From Dendrophyllia cribrosa (taxonomy: Eukaryota; Cnidaria; Anthozoa; Scleractinia; Dendrophylliidae), in NCBI GenBank assembly GCA_024195265.1, contig JAJLRJ010000013.1, positions 9,051,832-9,115,831 of the forward strand: a stretch of DNA of 64,000 nucleotides, given 5' to 3'. The notes beneath the pieces were generated by a model that ran no database searches, was not told the DNA's origin, and saw only the letters and a program-made list of their open reading frames with translations. Shown here piece by piece: positions 33,101-44,600 of the stretch (positions are counted from its first letter, which is position 1; the number at the start of each line of letters is the position of its first letter). Position numbers and translations under genes: made by a program.

Positions 33101-36083
33101 TGGTCAGAGTAATTACTTTGGTTTTGGTTTTTACGACATTCGATTGAAAACCTCTCTATCATTAGGGTTTTAATGTGTGCAGGTTTAGATCCCGCCGGAC
33201 CATACTTCAGCTACACGGATCCTGCGGTACGACTCGATCCAGGCGACGCTCACTTTGTTGACGTCATTCACACAGACGCAGGACTCCTCGGGACTTCTCA
33301 AAGCGTCGGCCATATCGACTTCTTTCCAAATGGTGGTTCGAGGCAGCTTGGATGTTATTTTGGCTTACTGGGTGAGTTCTTACGCCATAAAGTTGTAGAG
33401 TGCTTGAAATGAGAATTTGGTAATGGTGACAACAATAAGGTGACTGACAATACCTTATTTAGATTCCGAGATACATGACAAATACTTAAAGTTCAAAGAC
33501 TCTTCAAATTGTTACGTTCTTACCACACGTTAATTAAAAGGTACGTGTCAAGGCCACGGCCCGGCTGGTATATCGTGAACTTTGAAACTGCTTATGCTAT
33601 GGCCACCAAATTTACACAGGATACTGTTGTCATGAATTCTAGTAACTTTGGTGTCATAATGACGTAACGTGACGTCATTATGACGTCATATAGTCGATTT
33701 TATTGGCTAAAACAGTCTTTCATCAATATTTTCTCAATTTGAACATATAGCAACAAGACTTAAACAGCTACCTATTTGATGAAAGTCTTACGTTTACTAA
33801 CACTGTTGGTGTTGTTAACAATAACAGTGTCGTCATTATGACGTCATATACAATGAAATAACCAACTGAAACGTTCTATAAGGCATATCTCTGAAACAAA
33901 CGGTAGTGTTCATACCAAACTTTCACATATTGATGCAGGAGTAAAAGTTAATGAATTCGTACACTTTGTTGCTATGGTAACAGCGTGTGATGCCATAGAA
34001 GTGATGTGTACATGTTCTTAAAAACTGGAACAGTTATCTTTGCAAATTATGGCTTTTCATGTACGTAATGAATTAAAAAAAGCTTGAAAAGGACATTTTT
34101 ATGATATTTTGACAATAAATGTTTAGAGATAATGGAATTACACAGACACGTAATATACTAGAAATAAATTTCCCATTTTATTGTCCGGCATCTTGGATTA
34201 GTCCAAACGTGTTTATTTTGGTACAAAACACCGAAAAACAAAGCAAATGGACTGCAAAAGCTTAGTTTATTGTGGGCAAATGTTTTACAATCCAAATATG
34301 AACCAATAATAATATTATAGAGAGAAACGACCTTTAGTAAAACTTTGATCCGCCATCCTGGATTTTGACATTTCATATTCCACATTTTCCTAAAATTACC
34401 GTTAATTAACCTTAATTAATAAACAATTATACATAATTTGATCAATTATCTCTAAATTAAGTGGAAAATAAGAAATTCAATAAGAAATCTTTGAAATAAT
34501 CTTGATTAAAGCGAAAAATGCTAATTTTGTAAAACATAGGTGTCAAAAAGCGGTTGTTATGGAAACGTCAAAGTCGGTGGACAAAGGACGCTAACGTAAA
34601 AATGTTTCCAGATAAATTTTAGGAAAAGTCACCAAATTTGGTGGTCATTGCATCGACCGTTTTGAAACGACACAACTTCAAAGTTCGAGCGGGCTCCAAA
34701 AGCCCCTCCCCCCCCCCGGTCTGGATAGGGTTAAGATCGCTTTATTATCTAGAAATAGGAAGAACTGAAATCGCCAAAAGTGATGAATGCGAAGGAATAT
34801 GAACTAGAGAGACAGAATAACAGCTAAAAACTACAAATTGCCACTAGAATGTTAATTTCAATTTACGTGTCAAGGTCACACAGACCAGAAAGCAAACAGA
34901 CAAACCCACCAACAAACAAACAGAGATTGTGGTCTGGGTAACGGCTGATCCAAACTATTCAAGTTGCTTCTCCTCCATGAATTTTTTAGGGTTTCTAACC
35001 ACCATATTTCTACATCTACATCTACAACTTTAATCCACAAAGGCTATGGCCATCACGTTAATGTAGTGATAGTGCAAACCAAACACTGTTTGTGCGGTGT
35101 ATAAATGCAATATTTAAAGTAAATTTAAAAATAGAGTTAATAATGACTATCTAGAGCGGCTTTGAATCGATTCAGTGGCGGTTGTTCCAGGATATGTGGT
35201 GGAAGTTCATTCCGTAGATCAACAGCATCAGGGAAGGTCCCCTTGTACATGTTATTATGAGCCTTCAAGCCATAAAATTTCTTTGGATGGTACTGCCGGG
35301 TTACTGTCTTTTTAATTGGTCTAATAAGCTGAAAAGGATAACATTTCAAATTCCAGAACTTTACACTTGTTAATGACATCACATTTTAAAAGCAATAGCG
35401 TTAAACAGAAAAAACGCATTACAGAAATTGTAGACGTCCTAAGTAAAATACACAGTCTAATAACTCCATGCAGCTTCTTGAATGGAGGGAATAGACAGGC
35501 CACCAACACGGTCCGCCATTGTCACGCCAGTCCACATTGCATTGCTACCATAGGGTAGCACAGGCTACTCGATTGACATGCGATCAACACGCTCCGCCAT
35601 TATCACGCTGGCCTACAATGCATTGCTAGCATATAGTAGCACAGGTTACTCAATAGACACTCCATCAACACACTCCGCATACGCTGGAATCCAATGCATT
35701 GCTAGCATATGGTAGCACAGGCTGCTTAATAGACACTCCATCGACACGCTCCGCCATCGTCACGCTGGCCTATAATGCATTACTAGCATAGGGTCGCACA
35801 GGCTACCCAATTATCACCTTCTTCTTTCTCTCCCCTACAGATTTTATGAAGAAGGTCTCCTGTGACCACTACAGGGCTCCAGCTTACTACATTGCAACGC
35901 TGCAAAACCAAAACCTATCGCGATGCCCGTGGAAAGCGTATCCATGCAAAAGTGTTTATGACTTCAAGAATAAACAGTGCCTGAAGTGTGATGGCGAATG
36001 TCCTACCATGGGCTACAACGCTGACCAGACGAAACAGACGGGGAATTTCTACTTAAAAACAAACAAGGAAGCTCCATTTTGCG
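30122..36083 (+). CDS. Lipase-2: pancreatic-lipase-type, catalytic triad intact
   Basis: Exons: 30122-30167 (signal peptide [15 protein letters not shown]), 30966-31196, 31700-32020, 33183-33371, 35841-36083; phases 1,1,1,1. Intron 2 starts GCAAGT, a GC-AG intron; the protein alignment with lipase-3 fixes this site. Triad: Ser in GFSLG (about residue 175), Asp in GLDPAG (202), His in CDHYR (272). The lipase domain is therefore complete and predicted active and secreted. Cys pairs [16 protein letters not shown] and PFCG match the loop of lipase-1. The C-terminal PLAT part is not clear: no exon resembles lipase-1 exon 6 closely. Candidates lie at 36267 and 36446. The gene may be 3'-degenerate. 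Confidence 0.8.
32331..32618. mobile_element. AGAGCAGTTTTCAAT MITE, copy 2
   Basis: Ends TAGAGCAGTTTTCAATCGAG and inverted GATTGAAAACTTCTCTA bound about 288 bp. The interior holds TGATTGGCTAA, AACCAATC, CTGATTGGTTC and TGATTGGTCAGAG words (CCAAT-box-like). Confidence 0.8.
32865..33159. mobile_element. AGAGCAGTTTTCAAT MITE, copy 3
   Basis: Same ends as copy 2 and about 90 percent alike by eye. It stops only 24 bp before the lipase-2 exon 4 acceptor. Confidence 0.8.
33420..34735. repeat. Repeat-rich intron segment
   Basis: Contains repeated GTCATTATGACGTCATA words (33655-33850) and ends CCGGTCTGGATAGGGTTAA near 34735, a relative of the MITE end at 21653. A short frame [18 protein letters not shown] (33573) recurs in part (CPGWYIVFS) at 42030 and is treated as repeat-derived. 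Confidence 0.45.
34736..34860. repeat. Repeat shared with 42077
   Basis: ATCGCTTTATTATCTAGAAA and about 110 following bases are nearly identical to 42077-42185. Confidence 0.75.
35005..35382 (-). pseudogene. LINE 3' fragment
   Basis: On the minus strand the frame from 35382 reads [19 protein letters not shown] then [13 protein letters not shown] and FKAALDSHY, the usual end of L2/RTE-type reverse transcriptases (W/RN-LP ... FK..L). It is followed by a TTGTAGATGTAGATGTAGA tail near 35030-35005. Decayed and 5'-truncated, it lies in lipase-2 intron 4. Confidence 0.65.
35498..35815 (+). repeat. Minisatellite of about 78 bp, four copies
   Basis: The unit contains ACACGCTCCGCCAT, AATGCATTGCTAGCATA and GTAGCACAGGCTACTCAAT. 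Copies start near 35498, 35580, 35655 and 35735. It abuts the acceptor of lipase-2 exon 5 at 35840. Confidence 0.85.
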
Positions 36084-36266
36084 GTTGGTTTTATTCTGTT
36101 GTTCAGCTACTGACTAACGCCGGTGTAATGACATTTTCCCTTTCGGTTTTTAATTGGAAAGAAAGACGCTTTGAAAATCATTATTTTTTCCCTACGACCT
36201 TCTCCTTAACAACGTTGATCTTCTATAGTGCAAAGACTTGTTCTTTTTTCTGCTTCTTTTGGGGAG

Positions 36267-36640
36267 AGGCGCTGGGCTTACATCATTCAACGGCAGCATT
36301 TTTATAATCAAGCCTATTTGTTATACTCTTTAAATCAGCCTTACAACCCTGTTTTAGAACATGTTACTGTCTGGAGATTTTCTAACACAACACCACGGTC
36401 CCTGACTGGTTGCTTATCAAAGGTTACGCATTCTGGCCCATTTAGTGTCCAGCGAGCGTAACCTTTCAAGAGATATGGATCGAGCTTGGATAAAAATTGG
36501 AAGACTTCTTATTCCGATAAAGTTCAGTGGAAGGATCATTCAGTTGGGGTATATCGAACCGGGTGTTATTTGGTGCAGAAGGGGTGTCGTGATTGTAGAG
36601 AAGAAAAAAAAATTTAAATTCCTCCGCCTTGTCAAGTAAA
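36267..36640 (+). pseudogene. Possible PLAT-domain exons of lipase-2
   Basis: After a pyrimidine tract and AG at about 36266, GAGLTSFNGSIFII can be read; after ATTTAG at 36445, SSERNLSRDMDRAWIKIGRL then IQLGYIEPGVIWCRRGVVIV and KFKFLRLVK to a stop at 36638-36640. Spacing of WIKIG, GVIW and KFKF is like the second half of a PLAT barrel. The donor between the two pieces is not convincing and similarity to lipase-1 is weak, so this may be degenerate or coincidental. Confidence 0.3.
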
Positions 36641-37393
36641 GGTTATGTTGTTATGTTTTATGCAGCTGGTAGGAATGGAATTGCAGCGGAAGTATTTAGC
36701 TCCATAATCGCTTTGGGTTTTCTTTAAGGTGGCTCCAAGTAGTTGTTTTGGGCCACACTTCCCTTTTTGAATGCGCTTATATATAATCTTACTTTAGCTC
36801 AATGAATCTGAATTTGATACCAGATGTTACGCTTAAAGGAAAGTTTTGGGCGATGCTCTTTTTATGCTAATCAGCGTTTCCATAGCAACGGTAAACAAAT
36901 ATGGCGAAAAACGTTTTTCCGACTAAAATATCTTTCGATTTTGGGGCTATCCGTGACAAGCGAATAAATGCGCTATAATCTACACAAATTAAACTGTTTG
37001 ATTTTGAATAAATCGCTAAAACATTTTTTACATGTATTTTTTCATGTTTGAAATATAAGCGGTCAAAACATTCCACAGGTCTCACAAATTATCATTAAAT
37101 TACCACAGAAAGTTTCCTCAGACTTAAATTATTACAACCTGCAAATAGCTCTGACTAACACCTCGGCAATGACGAGATCGAACTTTCATTGAAATACAGT
37201 TTAAAAAGAGTGAAAACGTCAAGCAAAACTGCATTCCCTCTAAATTTTACAACTTTTAGGCGATATTTCAGCGAACTTTCATCCGATCGACACCAAACAA
37301 TTAATTGAGGGAAATAGCTGCAGAACCAATAGCAATACTATTGAAAAGATAGACTGCTAACCCTCTTTGGGTAGTTGAGCGGGTGAGCAAATT

Positions 37394-37534
37394 CTCTATT
37401 TTTCAGTCCCCCATAATACACTTTGTTTGCCCCCCCTCAAATTTTGCATGAACTATTGTTTTCAAATGCTCTTGGGAGAAATGCATATTCCCAAGAGCGT
37501 TTTGAAACAATAATTTATGTCTTGTCAGTTTTTT

Positions 37535-37567
<33 letters not shown>

Positions 37568-37608
37568 GGGGGGCAAACAAGGTGCACTATGGGGATTGGA
37601 AAATAGAG
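37394..37608. repeat. Hairpin MITE with poly-T/poly-G centre
   Basis: CTATTTTTCAGTCCCCCATA at the left matches inverted CCCCA...GGAAAATAG at the right. An inner palindrome AATGCTCTTGGGA/TCCCAAGAGCGTTT lies at 37457-37502, followed by 16 T and over 20 G. Confidence 0.7.
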
Positions 37609-38196
37609 CGATACGCGATGGGCGATCGACTTAGCGAGCGAAAGTCATGAGAGCCAAACGTCAAACGTCCGAGGCGCTTTTCGTTTTATTTAGTGGGATT
37701 TTATTTAATATTAAATAGAAATACATGTATGGGCAAGGAGAAATAAAAAATTAGTTGATGTTACTATCTTTTAATTTTTTTCAAAATGGTGAGCTTTTTT
37801 CCGTTGAAAACTGACCAAAACTCTTTGCGTCTGATCAAAATTATGTTGATAAATGGCACCGACATTTCTGTGGTTTACAGTTTTTAAACGCTATACAACT
37901 TTTTTGGTAAACTTTCAAAACGTTTGGTAAAATGACAATGTATTGGCTATTTATTAAACTTTAAACAGTAAAAATGGCGACCTTAACTTTTAAGTACTTT
38001 GCTTATCTTTTGCAAATTTCTCTCGTTTGACCGCGGTTAACTGGGGAAGCTTCCCCTCGGCTCGTTCGCTCGCTCCAGTCTCGCGCTCGCCCACTCGACT
38101 GATTGAAAAGGGGCAGCTGACAGTCTTTTGAAAAGATGTAATGCATGTTTATTATGCCACAAGCTTTAGCGTGGGACAAAGAAAAAAAAAATCTGA

Positions 38197-38280
38197 AACC
38201 CAGACATGAATCGAACATACTATGCAACTTCTGCACACCGGTCGGATGTCCTATCCAATGAGCTATGAGAGACTCGTGGC
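38197..38280 (-). repeat. tRNA-derived SINE head
   Basis: On the minus strand TAGCTCATTGGATAGG resembles an A box and GTTCGATTC a B box, 35 bp apart. The acceptor stem is not canonical, so this is a SINE or tRNA pseudogene rather than a working tRNA. Confidence 0.6.
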
Positions 38281-38283
38281 GAG

Positions 38284-38722
38284 CTAGGGGGTACTACTAT
38301 ATATGGGCTATATATGTATGTGCCGCTTTGAAGGGTATGGTTTCCAAGTAGTTTAGTCTGGGATAGGGTATAGTAATCAGAGATTTTTGGTCTAGAATAG
38401 GGCATCATTTTCCGCGAAACTGATCATTCAGCTGCCTGAAGAATTTAGTCCAGACACGGTTTACTGGCAAATGGCATTTAAAAATCGGTACGGCGGGTAC
38501 TGCAGAACGGCATTTTTACCGACCACTGTTATGTAATAACTGTGATAGTAAACGAGTTTCTGGAAAATAGCGAGTCTGGAATAGGTCTAGGATAGGGTAG
38601 GGTTTTTCGGTGTTTAGTCTAGGGTTGCAAAATGCAGCTAAAATGGTCTAGTATCGGTTAAGGGTCTCAGAGTCCTAGCGGCACACCCCCGCCCAAAAAT
38701 TTACAGAGTACCCCCCGGGGTT
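38284..38722. mobile_element. CCCGGGG-family element
   Basis: Left end CTAGGGGGTACTACTATAT and right end AGAGTACCCCCCGGGG are inverted relatives of the units at 8141 and 12885. The interior repeats GGATAGGGTA and TGCCGC words. The target duplication is unclear. Confidence 0.55.
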
Positions 38723-39194
38723 TGCCCATATACAAGGTTAAATGTATGACATGCGTCCTGTGTACTGCTAGGATCAGCAATGTCGAAAGCGTCATGTGAG
38801 GTGATGAAGACAGATGGTAAATGTTAAGCTCGGTAATGAAATGAGAAATATGTAATGTTCATTATGTCACGAGAGCGGGGTACAAAAATAGAAACACTTT
38901 AGGTAGTAGAAGATTACTAATAAAAGCAACAGTTTTTAGATGAATGTGAAAGTTGGGGTGCTTACCGCGCGCTTACCGTTTTGGAAAAACAGAAACTCCG
39001 ATAAGAATTCAAATGGTATGCGATACCCATTTGTTGTATCCGATATTTTTGTTACCATTTGGGGTATGCAGTTTTTCTGCCCTTTTTGTCTTTCCAGTTG
39101 ATGCCGGTGAATATTCAATGTACCTAAAAATGTTTGGTGTGTAGCCAGGCATGTTAAAAAGAAATATTAAAAAGTTGACACTGGCTAAAAATGT

Positions 39195-39235
39195 TGTGTT
39201 GGGCGTTTCGGCAACTACTGTTGCCTTCTTCAGCA
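39195..39235 (-). ncRNA. Hammerhead-like motif (left arm, changed triplet)
   Basis: Mirror of the right-arm motif. CTGAAGA, stem II and GAAAC are kept, but the cleavage triplet reads GCC instead of GTC, so self-cleavage is not expected. Confidence 0.45.
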
Positions 39236-39243
39236 TTTTATCT

Positions 39244-39288
39244 GTTGCTGAAGAAGGCAACAGTAGTTGCCGAAACGTCCAAAACAAC
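39244..39288 (+). ncRNA. Hammerhead-like motif (right arm)
   Basis: Core CTGAAGA, perfect stem II GGCAAC-AGTA-GTTGCC, core GAAAC, triplet GTC, with a three-pair stem I (TTG/CAA). Stem III has no loop, so if active it would work as a dimer, as proposed for Penelope-type hammerheads. Confidence 0.55.
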
Positions 39289-39970
39289 ATTTTTAGCCAG
39301 TGTCAACTTTTTAATATTTCTATTCAATGTACCTGTTTTACTTTCGTAACCCCTAGATTGTTAAATTTAGAGACCCTTTTCAGCTTAGCCAAATTTATAT
39401 TAGTCGTTCAGTGTATCATTTCATTTTATTTTTTAATTGCAGGTTAAAATCAGAAGGAAAAGATCGCTTACTGACGACTTAACTTGATGGATAAATTACG
39501 ATAATAAAATGTAATGGTTGTACGATTTTAACTACAATTGAAAATAAAATGCATTATTATAAAAATGAATAATGATCGTTCTTTTTCTCACTGGAGATGT
39601 GACGGATCTCATGTCTGAAAAATCTTGCTAAAACCCTGATTATGGTTTCTTCTCTCTTCAAAAATTCACTTAAATTTCCTCTTGGTGTTTTATAAATATT
39701 TTGTGTTTAACGAAGGTAATTAGTTTTAATTATTTTGGGCAGGTTTGACTCGAAAACGTTAAAATCTCCATGACATAGCTCCCTCAACCCTTTCACAGCC
39801 AAGAGAAACCAAAATCGATATACAAGAAAAATGTCAAATTTCGATGGGTAAAAAGCTAAACAAAATACAAACAATCATACGAACATACAAACATACAAAC
39901 AGCAACAACGGAAAGAACTACTGAAGCCATTTTAAGTTTGAATGGTTAAATGATGGTGGGAATCAATGGG

Positions 39971-40349
39971 TTAAAGGGATTATGTCATGGTGGTTTTTAT
40001 GTTTTTGTCTCAGACTGTGCTAGAATTAAAATTGAGCACTGATCTTATTTCAAACACGAAATGCTCTAAGAACACCAAGAACGAGATATCAAGAAAATTC
40101 TTGTAAAAAAAAATAAATCATAATCAGCAGTTTTTAGCAAATTTTCCAAAACACATTGGACAAACTTTAAAAAATTGGCCAATTTTTTTTTAAAGTTGCA
40201 ATCCACTTCCATCCTGGCCATATGTAGTCAGAGACAATTGTAAAGCAATTTTAAACAAAACTGGACCATTATTTTTGCGTTTCCACTGATATAAATATGT
40301 CTTTTAGCTTTTGAAAATAGCACCAAAAATGGCGACATTGCCCCTTTAA
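39971..40349. mobile_element. TTAA-flanked MITE
   Basis: TTAAAGGGATTATGTCATGG at the left, CGACATTGCCCCTTTAA at the right. Shares AATCCACTTCCATCCTGGCC with the MITE at 2531, so it is the same family. Confidence 0.75.
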
Positions 40350-43300
40350 AGGCTGGGGCAATGTCGCGCATTTTCAAATCGCTAAGAGAAACCAAAAGCA
40401 TATTTGTACCAACGGAAACCAAAAATATAATTTGTTAACAATTACTATACTATTAAGTAATGGTCCTTGTAAGAAGTAGGCAACTTAACGGCAGGGAATG
40501 CAGAAAGGTGTTAATTGTGGTATTGTTGAAACCGTCCACCTCATTGGCTAAAACGTGAAAATCTACCATAACTTAATTAACCAGGTAGTGCATTTTAGTT
40601 CTCTCTAGTTTACTTATTGATTCCCTTTTAGTGAAAACTATTCTGAGTTTTAATGCAACCAAAAATTTATGTGGGAAACATGTGAAGTAAGAAGTCTTTC
40701 TTGGCCATTGTTTTGAACTTTCACGATTGGATGAAATCTTGTAGCACAAAAGAAACATCACTTTAAAATAAAGTTCCAGTACATTTTATTTAAAAAACAA
40801 GTTCTCCATAGGTTGATGCATTCTCAGTAAAAAAGACCTAAACAATCTTATGTGGGGAAAGCGAAATGCCGCGGAACAATAGAACATTGCCTACTTCTTA
40901 CACGCATTGTTACTTAATCTAAAACTATACGAAGAAGTGTTTTTAACTGCATATGGCCAGAATGGAAATCATTTGCAATTTGAAAACATTGGACTGAACA
41001 TTGTGTATTTTTTACGAGTACTTCCTACTGTGTCTGTAGTTTTGACCCAAAACATTGTCCCTAAAAACCCTTAACTGCCAAGAGTGCCAAACATAAAAAA
41101 ATAAGAAAAATTATCAATTCCTCTTTTGAAAAAAAAATTTAAAAACAAATGGTACCATGCAAAAGTACTGCTGAAGAGGTTTCATTTGAAAAGTCACACC
41201 ATAGGATTTAGTTGACAGATTCAAAAGTTAGAACTACACTACATGTCTCTATAACTCTGGGAGTGAAAGGGTAACACTTTCTCAAGAGTTGAGATCAACT
41301 GTCCTCACCACTCGGCCACAAGCCACTCAATAGTAACACCCCCCGGGGGGAGTACACTAGTACTCTCGTCAAGGATAGGCGTGTGTCGCGAAGGTTCTTT
41401 TAAAAACTCTGACCCTATTTAAGGGAACAGAAACGAAAATTGGCACACTAATTGAGGAAAAAACATCTCAGAATTGTGTGAACAGGTTGATTTTATTTAG
41501 TTTCTGTATATGGGAAGTTTAGCATCAGGCATAAAATACTAGACTGAACCTAGTTTCATTGATACGCTATCATAACCATGTATTTTCGTTTAGCTGGGCG
41601 TTTATGTACTGTAAATTATAGCTCATACAATATAAAATTGAAAGGAACCGTAACCAAGGATCCCAAAACCAAAAAGGATACTCTATTTAAGGACTGAGCA
41701 CTTCAAAAACCATACCCTATCCCGCGACAGATATTCTATATTGTAATTTGTTTTGTAAAGTATGGTAATAAAGTGTGTGCCAGTTTCAGATATCACATAG
41801 GCTTACATATGGAGAGTGTGCTCCCCCCACCCACCTCGCGTAACACCCACACCGATTACAAACTATTTAATGCAAAGTACCACTCACTGCACTCAATGCA
41901 GCAGAATACACTTTTTAGCGTTTTTCCTATTAGACATCACTCAGAATGTAAATTAACAACTGGTAATGCAAAGCTGTTACAACACAAAAAGACAAAGGTT
42001 GGATATGATTCATCAAAGGGACAGTGTCCCGGCTGGTATATCGTGTTTTCATGATTATAGACAGGAGCTTGCCTTAAGATCGCTTTATTATCTAGAAATA
42101 GGAAGAACTGAAATCGCCAAAAGTGATGAATGCGAAGGAATATGAACTAGAGAGACAGAATAACAGCTAAAAACTACACTGATTGCCACTAGAATGTTAA
42201 TTTCAATTTCTTGACCGTCTGCCACAAGATCAAATTTATGAATGAACTGTAATCCACTTTCATCCTTGCAATCCTGCACTTTTCTTCATCATGTGCAGTG
42301 AGGCCAAGTAATCTTTCTGCTTCGATACCTTACAGAGATATATTCTGCCTCAGTAGCTCTGACTTTAACTCTTTGACCAAGTTGGTGTTTCTCCGGGTTA
42401 TAGGTATATCAGAATGTAATATTACATGTAACTTGTCTCGCAATGGTTGAAATTGCATGTCGCGGCGTTGCAGAGACAATTTGCTTGAATAGTTAACACA
42501 AAACAAGGATACTTTAGTATTACTTTCAACTCTTTGCAGGAGCCTGCAGCATAGAGATGCAACGGGTTTCGTTAAAATCGGTCGTGACACAAGATCTTGG
42601 AGTTATACTAGGCAGCGATTGAAACATTTGCAGCAGTTGATAAGGTAATTTGGCCATCGCAAAGATTCAAAAGTTGACGTTTCGAGCGCAAGCTCCTCGT
42701 CAGAGCGATTCGATTCGCTTTGAAGAAAGGCTAGTGCATGTGCAAGTCAATTTTGCTTTTAAATTATAATAACTAAAAATGGGTTTCGGTGGTTTGGATG
42801 GCTCATTTCGAAAAAGGAACACCGGCAGTGTTGTGTGCGGTAATATTGAAGACGATGGAAAGAAACGTAACGTATGGCACAATAATACACTAAGACAGTT
42901 CTTAGATGGCAAATAATATTTTGGTTTGGCTGTAAATGTACGTAAGACAAACCATTTAACGTGTAATGGCCTATCTATTTTATTTATTTTATTATTAAAG
43001 CTGGACAAACAAATGCCATTTTATAGATGAGATGTACCCTTCACTACTAAAAACACTTGCGAGAGAATTGAACTAAAAAGAACCTTCATGAACAAACACC
43101 TGAATAGCTCTGATTGACATTTGAGATGATTGACAACTTACGACATAAGCAGCTGCCAATTTCAATTTATCGATTTCTTTAAAACTTTAACTGCCAAGAG
43201 TAGCCTGCATTCAAATCTAAAAAAGAGCTCTCTTTTGGTGGAACGTCGAGGAACAAACAGCACCACCGATAAGTACTGTTAAAATTTTAGCTGTCATTTA

Positions 43301-43389
43301 AATACATGTAGTGTACACTTTAGGAAACCTTATACAGCCCAATAAACAGTACCACAGGAAAACACTGCTTACAGTGCGACGTGACTTAC
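40350..43389. other. Intergenic, repeat debris
   Basis: Holds a tRNA-like piece at 41297-41333 (minus), a CCCGGGG-family unit from about 41338 to 41725, a repeat at 42077-42185 shared with 34736, and a hammerhead-like motif at 42673. A 93-codon frame at 41773-42054 ends in CPGWYIVFS, also seen in a repeat at 33573; I do not treat it as a gene. Confidence 0.4.
42673..42706 (-). ncRNA. Hammerhead-like motif
   Basis: Minus strand: GCT, CTGACGA, stem II GAGC-TTGC-GCTC, GAAAC, GTC, AAC. Stem I has one mismatch (GCT with AAC). The CTGACGA...GCTCGAAACGTC string is typical of Penelope-type termini. Probably decayed. Confidence 0.5.
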
Positions 43390-43560
43390 CAAACAAACCT
43401 TTTTCAGTACAAGTTGTGTTTACAAGTTTTGTAACTCAAACTTTACACTCCTGTAATAAATACGAAGCGACAAGATTACATTTGAATGTTGTCGCTTCAT
43501 GTTTATTAGTGCAAAGTTAGTTACAAAACTTGTAAACAAAACATGTAAAAACGTTTGTTA
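43390..43560. repeat. Hairpin MITE
   Basis: AACAAACCTTTTTCAGTACA at the left matches inverted TGTAAAAACGTTTGTT at the right, with GTTTACAAGTTTTGTAACT and its complement inside; the centre is near 43480. Confidence 0.75.
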
Positions 43561-43716
43561 GGTGCTCACGGTTAAAGACGCGTCTCACTGTAATATACAG
43601 CAGTTCTCCTGAATGGCCAATTTCTGTGATTTAATGCAAGACTAAACTGAGAAATTTCGAGAAATCGCATATAGACATTCACGAATTATGTCCTGAATAG
43701 GAAGCTTTGACAGATA

Positions 43717-44309
43717 CAGTGGAACCCGGTTAAAGCGGACACTGAAAGGACACGCCAAAGTGTCCGTATTATCCGGGTGTCCGTATTAAGCGGGCTCCCA
43801 GAAAAAACGTCAGGGACACATGCTCCTGACACCACAAAGACTAAATCATACAATTTAAAGCAACAAAACGATTTTTAATGTCCAAATAACTGTAACTGAG
43901 TCCAAACTGAAGAAATCCTACCCTCATTCAAATACACAGTTGTCAAAATGAAATTTCTCTTGTTCCAAACATAACAATTAACATTATCATTTACATGTAT
44001 AATAGTCAGTGACTTTGGTCTGTACTTCCATTGTAGAAAGCTTTTATCTTCTAACAGGGTACAATTAACACATAATCGTGACAAATGAAATTATTACAGT
44101 TATATACAGTGCACAGATAACCTGTGTCCGTAATGCGAGGTTAACTTTGTATGAGAGCGTGTCACTCGGGTCACAGAAAATTGTCCGTTGTCCGTATTAA
44201 CCGGTGTCCGTATAAAGCGGGCCAATTTAAGAAAAAATATGTGAGCGTTTCGTTGGGACATACAAAACTGTCCGTAATAAGCGGGTGTCCGTAAAGTAGG
44301 GTTCCACTG
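43717..44309. mobile_element. pogo/Tigger-like MITE, TA target
   Basis: Inverted ends CAGTGGAACCC with TA on both sides (43715-43716, 44310-44311). TGTCCGTATTA/AAGCGGGTGTCCG words repeat near both ends. No transposase frame. Confidence 0.8.
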
Positions 44310-44600
44310 TACTCAGAGTGTTAAAAGGTGTTTCACGGTACATTGTGCGCTACGTTTTTTTAAGTCAGTATAAAATTCAAAAGTAATTAAATAATAAAAT
44401 GTGTCAGTATTATATATTGGTTAACACTATAAGCGTTAGCTTATCATTATGAAAATTATTGTTTTAGTTCGATTGTTCAGCTGAGCACTTATCCCTTTGA
44501 AAATGTGTTCAGTGATATATGTTATTTAACCAGAAGGCGATTCAGTTTGTTTCCTGAGTCAGTAACCAAGCTAACTACGGAAGCTTTAGATTTGACCAGA

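Larger units (their letters stand above)
36641..39162. other. Intergenic between lipase-2 and lipase-3, part 1
   Basis: No exon recognised. Contains the hairpin MITE at 37394, a tRNA-like SINE at 38197 and a CCCGGGG-family unit at 38284-38722. The rest shows nothing I can name. Confidence 0.4.
39163..39325. repeat. Palindrome of two head-to-head hammerhead units
   Basis: AATATTAAAAAGTTGACACT at the left returns inverted at the right; arms of about 77 bp match nearly perfectly around a TTTTATCTG centre. Each arm holds a CTGAAGA ... GAAAC core, pointing in opposite directions. Confidence 0.85.

Noticed and set aside
38197..38280. Functional tRNA gene
   Set aside because: A and B boxes are present but the acceptor stem and cloverleaf do not form, so SINE-like.
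41773..42054. 93-codon frame resembling a lipase-2 PLAT exon at first sight
   Set aside because: Its end (CPGWYIVFS) recurs in a repeat at 33573, and no consistent splice phase links it to lipase-2.
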